From a virus, in the IMG/VR virus record IMGVR_UViG_3300030329_002794, positions 1 to 29,409 of that record: a stretch of 29,409 nt of DNA. One strand, written 5' to 3'. Below the pieces are notes generated by a model. That model ran no database searches. It was not told where the DNA came from and saw nothing but the letters and a program-made list of their open reading frames with translations. Positions 1 through 10,200 of the stretch are shown piece after piece (the stretch's first letter is position 1; each line of letters starts with the position of its first letter). Both the position numbers and the translations under genes were made by a program.

Positions 1-2663
1 TCAACTAATTGTGTTCTAGAGAATTGTCTTCCTTCAGAATCAGTATATTTAATATCACCAACATCTCTTCCTTCTCTAACATTAGTAGCGTAATCACTAA
101 TAAAATCATACATGTTTTCAGCTGTACCAATATCTAGTATTTTATAAGGAGTAGTTTTATTAACAAGTCCATTCCAAAACTTAATCATACCACCCATTAC
201 AGCAGAGTTTTTCCCAACTCTACCAGCGCCAACTTCATCAGAAAGATAATTAAACCACTCTACACTAGTATCTAAATTTTGTTTGTTTCTTTTTAAACGA
301 CTTTTTATTCTATTGTAAGTTTTTAAATCTTTTTCTTTTAATACTCTTCTAAAATCTTTTATATATCCTTTCTTTTCGTTGTCGCTAAGATTATTAAATC
401 CTCCATCAACCATGTTGTGTAGTACTTCGTGAATACCAACAGATTTCCATGCGCCTGTTTCAGCTGCTACCTCTCTATTTATAAATATAGAACCATCAGC
501 GTTTTTAACAGCGTCAGTTTTCATATATTTTGCTCTTCTAGCGTTTATTTCAGCTTCTGTTAAATTAGGATTATCTGCTAAATCTTGTTCAATCATAGCG
601 TCAGCATATTCATCTGCGTTATCAAAAGCTTGGAAAGCTTTACCTTTTTTAGCTTGTTGTTCAGAAGCAAACTTTTCTTGTTTTTCTGTTAAAGCTCTTC
701 TAGTTTCTATTGCTCTTTTAGTTTGTCCAGTTTCGTATTCTAAACCTTCATATTGAGAAACTATTTGTTGCACTTGTTGTTTAGCGTTTTCTACTTTACC
801 TCTATTAGATTCACTAATACCTTTCTTCTCTTCGTTTTCAATTATAGTTTCTAATTGTATTAATTTTTCTCTATCTTCTTTAGATATTCTTTTATCTATT
901 CTAGCGTTTATTTTAACAGCTTGATTTCTAAGATCCATTTCGTGTTGTAAAACTTCATCTTTTCCATCAATTTCAATTCTTGTTACAGCATCTATATCAG
1001 AGGTTTCTGGATCTGATAAATAATTGTAAACGTCAGCTCTAGTAGCTTCTTTACCATTTATTTTATAAGTAGTAGGGTTCATCATTCCTCTAGCAACAGC
1101 AACAATTGTCCCAGGTCCACCAGATACAGCTTCTAATGTAACTGCTTTAGTGTCTATTTCTTCACCTATGGCTAATTGACTGGTAGCCTCACCAAGAGCA
1201 CCCATTCCACCTTCAATAACAGCCCCTTGTAAAAATGTTCTTACTAATGGTCTTGAAAAGAATGGTGTTTTACCTCCCGTCGTTCCAGTTACTCTACCAC
1301 CGGTAACCTTACTTAAAACACTATCTACTTGTGGTACTTTAGAACCGGCTTTGGTAGCAATAATTGAACCTCCCGATGGAACAACTTGGGTTCCAGGTAA
1401 CGCTTTAGCGCCAGGGAGTGCTTTAGCACCAGGGAGTGCTTTTCTTGTTAATTTAGTAGTAGCTCCAGCTGTCTTAAATCCGGCTCCAAGCGCCGCGCTT
1501 CCAATTCTACCAATAGGCGCTATAGTTATAGAAGCGGCTAAACCTTCAAAAGCACCAATAACCATACCTTTTGTTATAGCTTTGTTTTTCATTTTACCCA
1601 TAGCATCCTCATCCCTCATAACCAATTGGGCGTTTTCAAAATTCCATTCTAATCCTCTACTAGCAACCTCTTCTCTAAGTAATTCACCCATTTTAGTACC
1701 AGCTTCTAATGCTCCTGATACACCACCAATTACACCACCTATAAATCCTCTTATTGCACCTTTTTTAGCTCCAACAGCAGCTCCAACACCAGCTCCTGGT
1801 CCACTCCAAGCTGTAGCCGCGGCTCCAACACCAGCTCCAATAGCTGCCCCTGTACTCGCTCCAATTAAACCTCCCTTCCATGCCCAATTTAAACCTTCTT
1901 TTTCTCCAGCGGCTCTAATTAAACCTGTTACAGAAGAGACTAAAACCTCAGTAGCTAAAGAAGGATTTTCTATATAACTAGCTTCGGATAAAGATCTAAC
2001 CCATTCCCAACCTTTTTTATCACTTCTATTAACGTGTCTTTGAAATTCTATCATTTCAGTTGAAACAGGTATCTTAGACAATGCTTCCATAGCTTCAAAA
2101 GCTTCTTTTTCTTGCTCTGGAGTCATAGAACCATCAGAAGCATCATATAAATTAGATAACTCCGTTAAATAAGATGCGCTTGTCCAGCCACTTACAGCAG
2201 CTCGATATGTATCACCTAACCAATCCGTTAATTGATTTGAAGTACCTTCTCCTGGGCTAAACCAATCTTCTATCCACGTGTTTGTTTCAGGTGTATGGGT
2301 TAGTCCATATTTTTTCATTATTTCTGGATCTGGAGACTCCTCTTTTGTTATTTGCCACCATCCAAGTGGATCGTCCCAAATAGATTCATTTTGTTTTGCA
2401 ATACCCGTTTGTGCTGTGTAATATATATCGTCAACGGTTTTATTTCCATGAAATAATCTAGCACCCATACCTCTACCTTGTAAAAACTCTTCTACATCTT
2501 CATCATTAACATTTATCCATGTGCCATCTTGAGTTTTCCATTTACTAACACCTTCACGTATCAATCTAGACGTCTTACCTTCCTCACTTCTAATAAAGTC
2601 CTCGACGTCCCAAGCTTGTATAATTACGTTTTCTCCGTTTTTTAAACGATAAGTATTACTCAT
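1..2663 (-). CDS. Large internal virion (cargo/ejection-type) protein with HExxH motif, partial
   Basis: The frame is open from an ATG at 2663 to the left edge, 887 codons with no stop, so the C-terminus lies outside. The start sits two bases after the previous stop. In order I see: a hydrophilic N-terminal 260 residues rich in Trp and Asp; a Gly/Ala-rich hydrophobic stretch at about 264-320 with repeated GxxxG spacing, like a glycine zipper; a short tandem repeat (ALPGAK) near 408-425; a charged helical, probably coiled-coil region at about 540-660; and an HEVLH motif at 745-749 preceded by GI, the HExxH signature of zincin metallopeptidases. A third zinc ligand is not certain; Glu residues in the EWFNYLSDE stretch some 45 residues later are candidates. 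Its place after the tail genes and the membrane-active-looking segment suggest a protein packaged in the virion and ejected with DNA. The function is inferred; the motif is directly visible. Confidence 0.75.
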   Translation of the reverse strand, partial: MSNTYRLKNGENVIIQAWDVEDFIRSEEGKTSRLIREGVSKWKTQDGTWINVNDEDVEEFLQGRGMGARLFHGNKTVDDIYYTAQTGIAKQNESIWDDPLGWWQITKEESPDPEIMKKYGLTHTPETNTWIEDWFSPGEGTSNQLTDWLGDTYRAAVSGWTSASYLTELSNLYDASDGSMTPEQEKEAFEAMEALSKIPVSTEMIEFQRHVNRSDKKGWEWVRSLSEASYIENPSLATEVLVSSVTGLIRAAGEKEGLNWAWKGGLIGASTGAAIGAGVGAAATAWSGPGAGVGAAVGAKKGAIRGFIGGVIGGVSGALEAGTKMGELLREEVASRGLEWNFENAQLVMRDEDAMGKMKNKAITKGMVIGAFEGLAASITIAPIGRIGSAALGAGFKTAGATTKLTRKALPGAKALPGAKALPGTQVVPSGGSIIATKAGSKVPQVDSVLSKVTGGRVTGTTGGKTPFFSRPLVRTFLQGAVIEGGMGALGEATSQLAIGEEIDTKAVTLEAVSGGPGTIVAVARGMMNPTTYKINGKEATRADVYNYLSDPETSDIDAVTRIEIDGKDEVLQHEMDLRNQAVKINARIDKRISKEDREKLIQLETIIENEEKKGISESNRGKVENAKQQVQQIVSQYEGLEYETGQTKRAIETRRALTEKQEKFASEQQAKKGKAFQAFDNADEYADAMIEQDLADNPNLTEAEINARRAKYMKTDAVKNADGSIFINREVAAETGAWKSVGIHEVLHNMVDGGFNNLSDNEKKGYIKDFRRVLKEKDLKTYNRIKSRLKRNKQNLDTSVEWFNYLSDEVGAGRVGKNSAVMGGMIKFWNGLVNKTTPYKILDIGTAENMYDFISDYATNVREGRDVGDIKYTDSEGRQFSRTQLV
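1393..1443 (-). repeat. 18-bp in-frame tandem repeat (ALPGAK units)
   Basis: Two nearly identical 18-base units lie at 1402-1419 and 1420-1437 (one base differs), flanked by a decayed third copy at about 1393-1401. They encode consecutive ALPGAK units inside the large internal virion protein. The repeat falls right after the hydrophobic region and is probably a flexible Pro/Gly linker that can change length by slippage. Confidence 0.8.
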
Positions 2664-2665
2664 TT

Positions 2666-4522
2666 TTAATAATTTTTCTGATTACCCATACTATAGTTTG
2701 TAGCGTCTTTATCAACAATTGTACTACCAACCATTTCTCTCATCCATTTTTGGAGTTTCTCTGCATTTGCAACATCATCTTCAGTGTCTTCTCCAAATTT
2801 TAAGAAATCATGATTATCAAGAGATAACTCCATTGATTTTTCATAATCATTAGGTCCAGGACCTGTTTTAAAGTATACATACATATAATCACCAGACCAA
2901 CCAGCTTCCTCAAAGAAGAATGTTCCTATAGAATCTGGATCTTTAGCCCAAGAATCTATATCGCCCGATCTATAATAAACATGCTCTCCTTCACCGTTAA
3001 TATATCCTCCGTATGCTTTATTTAACATCTCTTCAGCTTCCTCTTCTTCATAATCAAATATATTATATTGTCCATTAGGTCCGTCTACACCTTCCGTCCA
3101 TTTCATTTTAGTTAAACTATCAAAGATAGTAGAATCTCCCCATGTTTCGTGTTGATACCATGGAACAACTTTACCTTCTTTCCATGTTGATGGCTTTTGA
3201 CCTCCTTTACCACCTTTTTTACCTTTCTTTCCTTGTCCAGGTCCACCTTGACTAGAACCACTACTTGCTGATGTTCTTACTTGAGCCTGTTTGTACTCAT
3301 CAAATAAACCTTCATGATAAGTTATATAGTGGTTTCTAAAGTGTTGTTTTAAAGACATTTTTTCTCCAACCGCATTAGTATAAACCTGATCTAAACCATG
3401 TGACTTCATTTCTTCTATAAAAGTAGCAACATCTCCTTCAGAAACATCTAAATCTTTACCATAAGTATGTTTCATTAATTCCTCTACAAAATCCGTAGTA
3501 TCAAGTCCACCATATTGCGTATTACCACCGTTTAAACCATCCCAAATTAACGAACCTATAGCATCGTTATCCATACCATCAAGATACGAGTTTATTTTAT
3601 TTTTTTGAAATTGCCATGCAACGCCACTTTTTGTACCACCAGCTTCAATATACTGCATTGTGCTAGCAGTTACAGTTAAATGATCTTTCACCGCTTGGTT
3701 ATTTTTCATTTTAGGTGAAGACTGTTTTGATAAATCTAAAAACAAATGTGGTGCTGATTGAATAGTGGCACTTTCTCCACCTGGTCCACCTTGGCCAGCT
3801 GGATCTACCCAATAAACATTACCATCTATTATTTTCATATTATGTCCTTTACTGTAATAAATATCTTCCCAAGCTCTTCTTTCTTTATCTGTCATCATTT
3901 CACTCCACTCGTCTCTATTGGTACCCATGTTTCTCATTTTTAGTAAATTTTGATTAATTTTATCATAACTTACTAATTTACCTTGTTCACTTTCAATTTT
4001 TTGTCTTAGTTTATTGTATTTTTTAGTTCCAGGAGCCATTCTGGATATTTTCTTTAAATCTCGTTTAACAGAGTTACTAATCTTTATAGCTTCTCCAGCT
4101 ATATCTATTTCTGAATTACTTAATTGACCAAATATTTTACTGTCATCAAATTCTGGCATTACAGCCATCAAGGCTTCAAACTTAGCTCTGTCTTGAGCGC
4201 TTTTTGCTGTTAGATATTTTATAGTTGGTTTAAATAGTAAATCTAATGTTCTTCTAGTCTCTAATACCTTTCCTTCACCTTGTAATCTATAATAAGCTGC
4301 TTGTTTTTCTATTACACCACCACGTCTAGGCCCTAAATTAGCTATTTGTCTATCTATAGCCGTAGTATTATGACTAAAATCTTGAGCTGCTAAATCTTGA
4401 TAACCAACAGAAAACATTGGATTGTCTATAAGATCTGTAGGCATTAGCTCAGGCATCATTTGATCATACATTGTAGGATCAATTACTATTTCCTCTTCTT
4501 TTTCCTTTTTTTCTTCTGCCAT
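2666..4522 (-). CDS. Internal virion/cargo protein candidate, 618 aa
   Basis: A hydrophilic protein with no signal peptide or membrane segment. The first 12 residues are almost all Lys/Glu. Residues 40-220 are predicted mainly helical, and a low-complexity Gly/Lys/Gln linker at about 427-445 (GKKGKKGGKGG) divides it from a C-terminal acidic, aromatic-rich domain with many Trp-Ser and Tyr-Asp pairs. I recognise no enzyme motif. It lies between two proteins with features of ejected virion proteins, the neighbours being only 2 and 12 bases away, so a shared transcript and a role as an internal virion (cargo or ejection) protein are the best inference. An alternative is a tail accessory protein. 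The ATG at 4522 follows an AAATTAAATAAA-type leader seen also before other genes here. Confidence 0.75.
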   Translation of the reverse strand: MAEEKKEKEEEIVIDPTMYDQMMPELMPTDLIDNPMFSVGYQDLAAQDFSHNTTAIDRQIANLGPRRGGVIEKQAAYYRLQGEGKVLETRRTLDLLFKPTIKYLTAKSAQDRAKFEALMAVMPEFDDSKIFGQLSNSEIDIAGEAIKISNSVKRDLKKISRMAPGTKKYNKLRQKIESEQGKLVSYDKINQNLLKMRNMGTNRDEWSEMMTDKERRAWEDIYYSKGHNMKIIDGNVYWVDPAGQGGPGGESATIQSAPHLFLDLSKQSSPKMKNNQAVKDHLTVTASTMQYIEAGGTKSGVAWQFQKNKINSYLDGMDNDAIGSLIWDGLNGGNTQYGGLDTTDFVEELMKHTYGKDLDVSEGDVATFIEEMKSHGLDQVYTNAVGEKMSLKQHFRNHYITYHEGLFDEYKQAQVRTSASSGSSQGGPGQGKKGKKGGKGGQKPSTWKEGKVVPWYQHETWGDSTIFDSLTKMKWTEGVDGPNGQYNIFDYEEEEAEEMLNKAYGGYINGEGEHVYYRSGDIDSWAKDPDSIGTFFFEEAGWSGDYMYVYFKTGPGPNDYEKSMELSLDNHDFLKFGEDTEDDVANAEKLQKWMREMVGSTIVDKDATNYSMGNQKNY

Positions 4523-4534
4523 GTTTATTTAATT

Positions 4535-5554
4535 TTAAAGATTATGTTTTTTCTTATAATCAGCAAGTATCTTATCGGCCTGTGATTTGCCATAATAAGC
4601 TATATTTATCTTGTGTTGGTTCTCACCATATTCCAATGATCCTTTTGTAAGATTATCTCTTTTAGAAATATAGCTTTCTAAATTAGGATCATTTTTTATG
4701 GCTTGAGCATAAGTACCGTCATATTTCCCCGAAGTATTAGCGTTGTTTGCGTTAGGCGATTCGTCTGTTACGTTTTTTCTTACCCAGTTTCCATCTGGAT
4801 CTTTTTCCCAGTTATCAGGATTTACACCTTCTTCTTCACCGGTTCCTTGCGCGGCATAATAACCAGACATACCACCTTCAACAGCCATACCAAGCCCCTC
4901 TACACCTTGTTGTCTAGCGGCCATTCTTGCTTGATCAGCAGCCATATTTCTATCTAAAGCTAACTCGTACATTGTTTCTGTTCGTTTTTGCTCTTGAGCA
5001 TCTTTAGCTCTTTCTCCAGCTATTTTATACATTTCTGTTTGCGCGGCTCCTTTTTGTTTTAATTGCTCTCCTTGTAATTGTAATCTCTTATTAGCTCTTT
5101 CTTGTTCACGTATTTGCATAGACGCCTCTTTAGCGCCCTGAGTACCAATATTCGCCATTGTTTGAGCAAGCCCAGCGATACCAGAACTACCAGCAGCGGT
5201 TTTAAGCGTGCTTCCTATATTAGCTAATTGTTGATCTGTTTGTTTTTTCATATAGTCAGCTCCTGTTTGGTCAACTGTTAAATCTTCAGCTAAATTCTCT
5301 TCGTAAGGATTTTTCAAACCAGCATAATAATTTTTAAACTCCATATTTTGATAAGCCGCTTTAGCTTGCTCTAATTCAGCCTTAGCAGCTTCCTGCTCTG
5401 CTATTCTTTTCTTTCTACCTACTAAACTACCAGCGGCCGTTATAAGTCCTGGTACGGCACCTATAGCAGCTGCAACCCACGGCATTTTTAACGGTGAATT
5501 TTTATTTATATTTTTTTTAAATGGAGATGAATATCCCACTAATAATTTTTTCAT
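4535..5554 (-). CDS. Internal virion protein candidate with hydrophobic N-terminus and coiled coils, 339 aa
   Basis: After a basic 23-residue leader containing SPFK and SPLK, residues 24-46 form a hydrophobic Gly/Ala stretch (PWVAAAIGAVPGLITAAGSL) ending in GRKKR. A long Ala/Gln/Glu-rich helical region follows (about 48-70 and 95-215), then a Gly-rich turn (LGMAVEGGMSGYYAAQG) and a polar tail. This arrangement is like the small internal or ejection proteins of podoviruses (T7 gp14 and P22 gp7 are functional analogues; no homology claimed). It is followed closely by two larger putative internal virion proteins. M24 is a possible alternative start; I kept the upstream ATG at 5554 because the leader is in frame and looks like a conserved N-terminal tag. 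Function is inferred from composition and position. Confidence 0.75.
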   Translation of the reverse strand: MKKLLVGYSSPFKKNINKNSPLKMPWVAAAIGAVPGLITAAGSLVGRKKRIAEQEAAKAELEQAKAAYQNMEFKNYYAGLKNPYEENLAEDLTVDQTGADYMKKQTDQQLANIGSTLKTAAGSSGIAGLAQTMANIGTQGAKEASMQIREQERANKRLQLQGEQLKQKGAAQTEMYKIAGERAKDAQEQKRTETMYELALDRNMAADQARMAARQQGVEGLGMAVEGGMSGYYAAQGTGEEEGVNPDNWEKDPDGNWVRKNVTDESPNANNANTSGKYDGTYAQAIKNDPNLESYISKRDNLTKGSLEYGENQHKINIAYYGKSQADKILADYKKKHNL

Positions 5555-5595
5555 ATTACAATATTTTATCTATTTATAGTTACAGTTTTTGTGCA

Positions 5596-5931
5596 TTATT
5601 TACTACTAAGAGCCACGTTAGAGACCACCCTGTATATTTCAGCATGATCTGTGTCATTGTTTATTAATTTTACTTTAGCAAAATAACCTACTAAACTAGA
5701 ATCATTTATTAAAGTGTTTTTAGAGAACATTATAAAGGCACCGTCTGGTGGTAAGGGACCGTCAACAATTAAAAAACTACTAGCAATAGCAATAATTGGG
5801 CCTATTAATATAGGCACGCTTTCTGTATTATTAATATTACCTGTTGTAGTATATTCAACATAATAAGCATTGTCTCCTATTTGTAAAGAATCGTTATTTA
5901 AATTGTTTGATAAGTTTATTCTAATTGGCAT
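5596..5931 (-). CDS. Small beta-rich virion-associated protein, 111 aa
   Basis: A short, beta-rich protein with no membrane helix apart from a moderately hydrophobic stretch at 40-55 (VPILIGPIIAIASSFLIV). It starts with MPIRINLSNNLNNDSLQIGDNAYYVEY and ends with KVKLINNDTDHAEIYRVVSN. It lies two bases after the preceding tail gene and before the internal virion genes, so it is most likely a small tail or baseplate component. I do not recognise the family with confidence. The ATG at 5931 is the only sensible start; the 41-base gap after its stop holds only A/T-rich sequence. Confidence 0.7.
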   Translation of the reverse strand: MPIRINLSNNLNNDSLQIGDNAYYVEYTTTGNINNTESVPILIGPIIAIASSFLIVDGPLPPDGAFIMFSKNTLINDSSLVGYFAKVKLINNDTDHAEIYRVVSNVALSSK

Positions 5932-5933
5932 TA

Positions 5934-7205
5934 TTATGGTGTTTGAGTTCCTATGTTTATAAATTTGTCTAAGTCCATATATATTACTCTATCAGCGCTT
6001 GGATATTGATAAATTTGAATTTTCCCAGTCAAAGTCACTGTATCTGTAGACCCATATATAGTTACATAATTTCCTTGAGCTACTCCAGTTTGATCTAATT
6101 GCGTTTGAATACTTCCAGCCCCAGATCCTAATGTAGCATGAGAAGCACCTAACGTTACACTTTGCACCCTATTTGTACCAGCATTATTAACTCCTAGCCC
6201 AGCAATTGTGGTATTTGCTGATATGCCACGAGTACCATTTAGCGCTATATTAGCATCAGATGCATTTGACCTAACTTGTCTAGTTATTATACTCTCCTTA
6301 TAGCTCCAAGCGCTAGGATTAGCAGAGAAGTCTAATCCAATAGCGTTTTTTATAACAGCTTGACCATATCCTTTAAAAGTTAAAGTGTTACCATCAGGGA
6401 AAGTTTGTGACGAAGAAAGTACTAATGTTTTTGTATCATGATTAATAAGTTGAACTGTAGGTGTTCCTGATAAACTACCACCACCAGAGATACCTGTTAT
6501 CTGCATTCCAACAGCTAAATCTGTTGTATCATCAACCTTTACTTCAGCCGAGGATGACGTGGCCCCATCTACAGTATCTGTAGTTGTAAAGTATATCATC
6601 TCATCCATGCTTTCTATTAAAAAATTACCATTTCTTGGACTATCCGCGTCTATGTCAAAAACATATGTATTATTATGTACTAATCCATAACCATAAGTAT
6701 TACTTGCGGCAGATGATATAGTCCAATTAACATCCATTGCTACACTAACTGAAGAATTAGGTATACCAGTGCTGTCTATATTTGAAGGCATTGAAGCAAA
6801 ATTATTAGTATTTGTAGTTATAGGCGTTAATCTAACAGTAACGTTAGCGTTAGTTTGAGATATATCAGTTGACCAAAAAGCAGGATTATTAGACAAAGAT
6901 GATTCTATAGTTGTCCCACTAAGATGATCAGCATGCACCATAATCTTATATGCACTTCCTGACGCTGGGAAGTCTATAGGTATGTTAAAAAAACTTACAC
7001 CTAAATCTCCAGAAAGAAATTGAGTAGAATTATTATTGCCATCTACAAACGCTTTTGTTTCAAAATTATAAAATTCAGTAGGTGAAGCCGCGTTATAAAT
7101 TTGCACTTTAAATTTAGCACCTGGTTCACCAGAGACAGATAGGTATCTACGTTCACCAGCGGCGCGTATATCTGTTGTATTTATTGTTATATTATTTATT
7201 TTCAT
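5934..7205 (-). CDS. Tail/appendage structural protein, 423 aa
   Basis: Almost wholly beta-type sequence rich in Thr, Ser, Asn and Gly, typical of virion appendage proteins. The N-terminus (residues 5-60) has the look of an immunoglobulin-like or beta-sandwich domain, with VSGEPGAKFKVQIYN. Near residues 222-280 a segment with VDDTTDLAVGMQITGISGGG recalls motifs common in structural proteins of marine phages. Its ATG overlaps the TGA stop of the giant tail protein (ATGA, 7202-7205), so the two are translationally coupled and probably assemble together. It has no enzymatic signature. It could be a tail fibre, a tail collar piece or an adaptor; the exact role is not known from sequence. Confidence 0.75.
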   Translation of the reverse strand: MKINNITINTTDIRAAGERRYLSVSGEPGAKFKVQIYNAASPTEFYNFETKAFVDGNNNSTQFLSGDLGVSFFNIPIDFPASGSAYKIMVHADHLSGTTIESSLSNNPAFWSTDISQTNANVTVRLTPITTNTNNFASMPSNIDSTGIPNSSVSVAMDVNWTISSAASNTYGYGLVHNNTYVFDIDADSPRNGNFLIESMDEMIYFTTTDTVDGATSSSAEVKVDDTTDLAVGMQITGISGGGSLSGTPTVQLINHDTKTLVLSSSQTFPDGNTLTFKGYGQAVIKNAIGLDFSANPSAWSYKESIITRQVRSNASDANIALNGTRGISANTTIAGLGVNNAGTNRVQSVTLGASHATLGSGAGSIQTQLDQTGVAQGNYVTIYGSTDTVTLTGKIQIYQYPSADRVIYMDLDKFINIGTQTP

Positions 7206-10200
7206 TCTCCTGAAGTTATTGGTTCATAAATGAGATTACCATTATCAAAAATAGGTTCATTAGGATCGAGAGATATTGAGTTTACTACTGTACCTAGTCC
7301 TTGAAAGCTAAAACTAGAAGTATCTATAGTTGTATTTTTTCCTTTTATATAATTAAACCATTTACCTTCCTTTTCAATAAACTCCATGACACTTCCACTT
7401 TGTTCATTTGTGTCTATATTATCTACATACCACCCAGCTATATAACCTAATGGATTACCATCATTATCAACATCCTCATATAAATTATGGTTGCTAGAAT
7501 TATACACAACGTTTCCAGCAGCGTCTGTTTCACTTGTAAATTTCCCTACTCTTGATTTAGTTCCTTCGTAAGCTAAAGTATTATAACGTTTAATTTGAGA
7601 AGGACTATGGTTTAATAATGTTGTTATAGTAGAATTATATTGTACATCATAAAAGTTATTTCTTATTTCATTATCATGATGCCTCCATAATCTACCCTGA
7701 TCTAAAGTATAATACGCGTTAGACAAACTTAATCCATTTTCAGGAGTAAAAGATTTAAAACTTGTCCATCCTTTTACATCTTCACTAAAACTTACAGTTT
7801 TTGATGGTAAATCTAAGATTCTATTTAGTACAAAATTATCTAAACGACCAGAAAAATACTCTTCACTAACGAATATTACCAAAGTATTTCTAAGCAAACT
7901 AGGATCATTAGTTGAATCATCACCTATAATAAATTCCGCTTCAAAAGTTTGTTCAACATCTAAATCGCTAAACGCAAAACCTTCGCCATTAGTATTATAT
8001 AAATAACCACTAATTTTTCCAGTTACTGGATTTAAATTATCAACATCAAATAAATCAAATTTTAACTTATATTTATCACCTACTTTAAAATCAGAATTAA
8101 GTTCTTGATACATACTTGTGTCTATAGGTGCGTTATCAAATAAAGCATTTAAATTATAAGTGTCCCAAGTTATATATTGATCAGTTGTTTGATCAAATCC
8201 TGAAAACACCCAATTATTTATACTTCCACCTGAAAATATATTTGTTTTGTCTCTTAAACTAATATCTTTAATTTTAAAATTAGCAGGACCAGTATTGTTT
8301 TTTACGTTAAAAACTAATTTATTATTCCATCCACTTTGTGTACTATCCCCAACTTTTATACCATTAGTTTGTCCTATTACTCCTATTGCTGTTCCTGATT
8401 GAGTGAGGAATATATCTCCTTGATTAATAGTCGCATCTGTTTTACTGAAATTTAAATCTACCTTATACTCACCATAGTCATTTATTTCGAAACTACACCC
8501 ATGTCCAGTATCGCTTGCTGAGTGATCATCAGACAAAAGAATTCTACAAGTCATTATTCCAGTAAATCCACCATTGTTACCTTTAGCGCGAAAACGTAGT
8601 TCATAACCACTTTGACTTTCTACTGGATTTGTAGTTCCGGTGTTCCATCCATTATTGAAAAAATTCCAAAAACAATTGTTTCCATAATACGCATTATTCC
8701 AAGTGACCCACCCGTCTTTAAAATAAACTATTGGCATAGGCGAAAGAGCGTGTAGTTGCTTATGATTTTCATTACCTAAACTCCAATGACCCGCGTTTGG
8801 CATTATTCTTTTATTTGTTACATCATTAATTTCTACACGTGTTATTTCTACTTCACAGTTTTTCGAAAGGGTTAATTTTATCTTATCGCTAAAAGCTGGT
8901 CGGTCGTGCTTGAATATAACTTCTAAATATCCAGCGCCAATATTACTGTCGTCAAATTGTATGCTACCTTGATGGTTCCATGTTCCCACATATCCTTCTG
9001 GTAAAGGAGAACCATTGATAGGATCTCCATTTTGATCTTCAGGTATAGAAAAAGTATTAGTGGTAAAACTTGTGTGATCTGAATCTAATACACCACTCAT
9101 AACTACTACAGGATTGTATGTAATAGTAGTTTGGTCTATGTGTAATTTTACTTGATACCAATTCCCATCAATCCAATTTGTAACTCCAGATATACTAGAA
9201 GAATTTAAAGTCGTTAACGCTGTTAAATCTTGTTCAATTTGAACTCCTGTACTAGTTGAAGTTGATTTAATTATACTTCCATTTGCCTCATGTATACCAT
9301 CTGCGAAATAAGTTACATTATCAGCGCTCGCAGGTGTAACCCCATCCCAATACTGCGCTCCAGAAAGATAAGATACTATTGCCGTATCTAAATCGACATT
9401 AGAATTATTACGTGACCAATCAGGCATACCAGCATTACCAGGGCCATTATAAGTTATATCAACATGTTCCGTAACTTCATTTTGAATAGTGTTTATATCC
9501 AATCCATCCCAACCTGGATTTGTATCAGTTATAGGGTTAAGATAACTCCAGTTACCAACATTGGTAGTTCCATCTGCAATAACTTGTGAGTTCGTACCGT
9601 TCCATCCAAGAGCGGCGACATTATAATTATTTTCACCTTTTAAAATTAACGGTTGCTTTAGTCTTCTTGTTTTTCTTATTTGAATACTTTTTAAACGGAT
9701 GTCGTCACTGAAAGTTTCATCTGTCCCAAATCTAACTTTTAATTTTTTTATAACGATTCTTGCTGTATCTTCTGGATTTTGAGGATCTACTAATTTAAAA
9801 TGACATACATATGTTTTTTCAGAGTTTATTGTATTACCATTCAACCATTGAGAACCTACGGTACTAGTAGTTTGCCATCCTATAGCGCTACCATCAGTGT
9901 TTGTACCTGGGGTATAAGAAACATATCTTGGATCATGAATGTCAGTTATACCAGAGTATGCACCACCATCTACGTCAACGAGTAATGAACTATCAACTTC
10001 TTGATCAGTGTCAGTATCCCATAAAGTAATACGAGGACGAATTGAAGAACCACTTGTGGGTTCTATTTTAAATTGTATTCTTATCTCTTCTCCATTAAAA
10101 ATATCAGAGTTCCTTACTACATAAGGATTGTTAACACCATCCCAATAATTCTTAACTCCACCGTGTAAAATACTATCGTCTAACATATCTGTCATTGGCT

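Noticed and set aside
1351-1977. A 208-codon open frame on the plus strand rich in Ala and Pro
   Set aside because: It is the antisense of the Gly/Ala-rich part of the large internal virion gene; its Pro/Ala repetitiveness is explained by Gly codons on the other strand, and no other gene here is on the plus strand.
1-2663. Virion RNA polymerase of the crAss type
   Set aside because: Such giant genes are expected near here in crAss-like genomes, but no DFDxD-type motif is present in the visible 887 residues.
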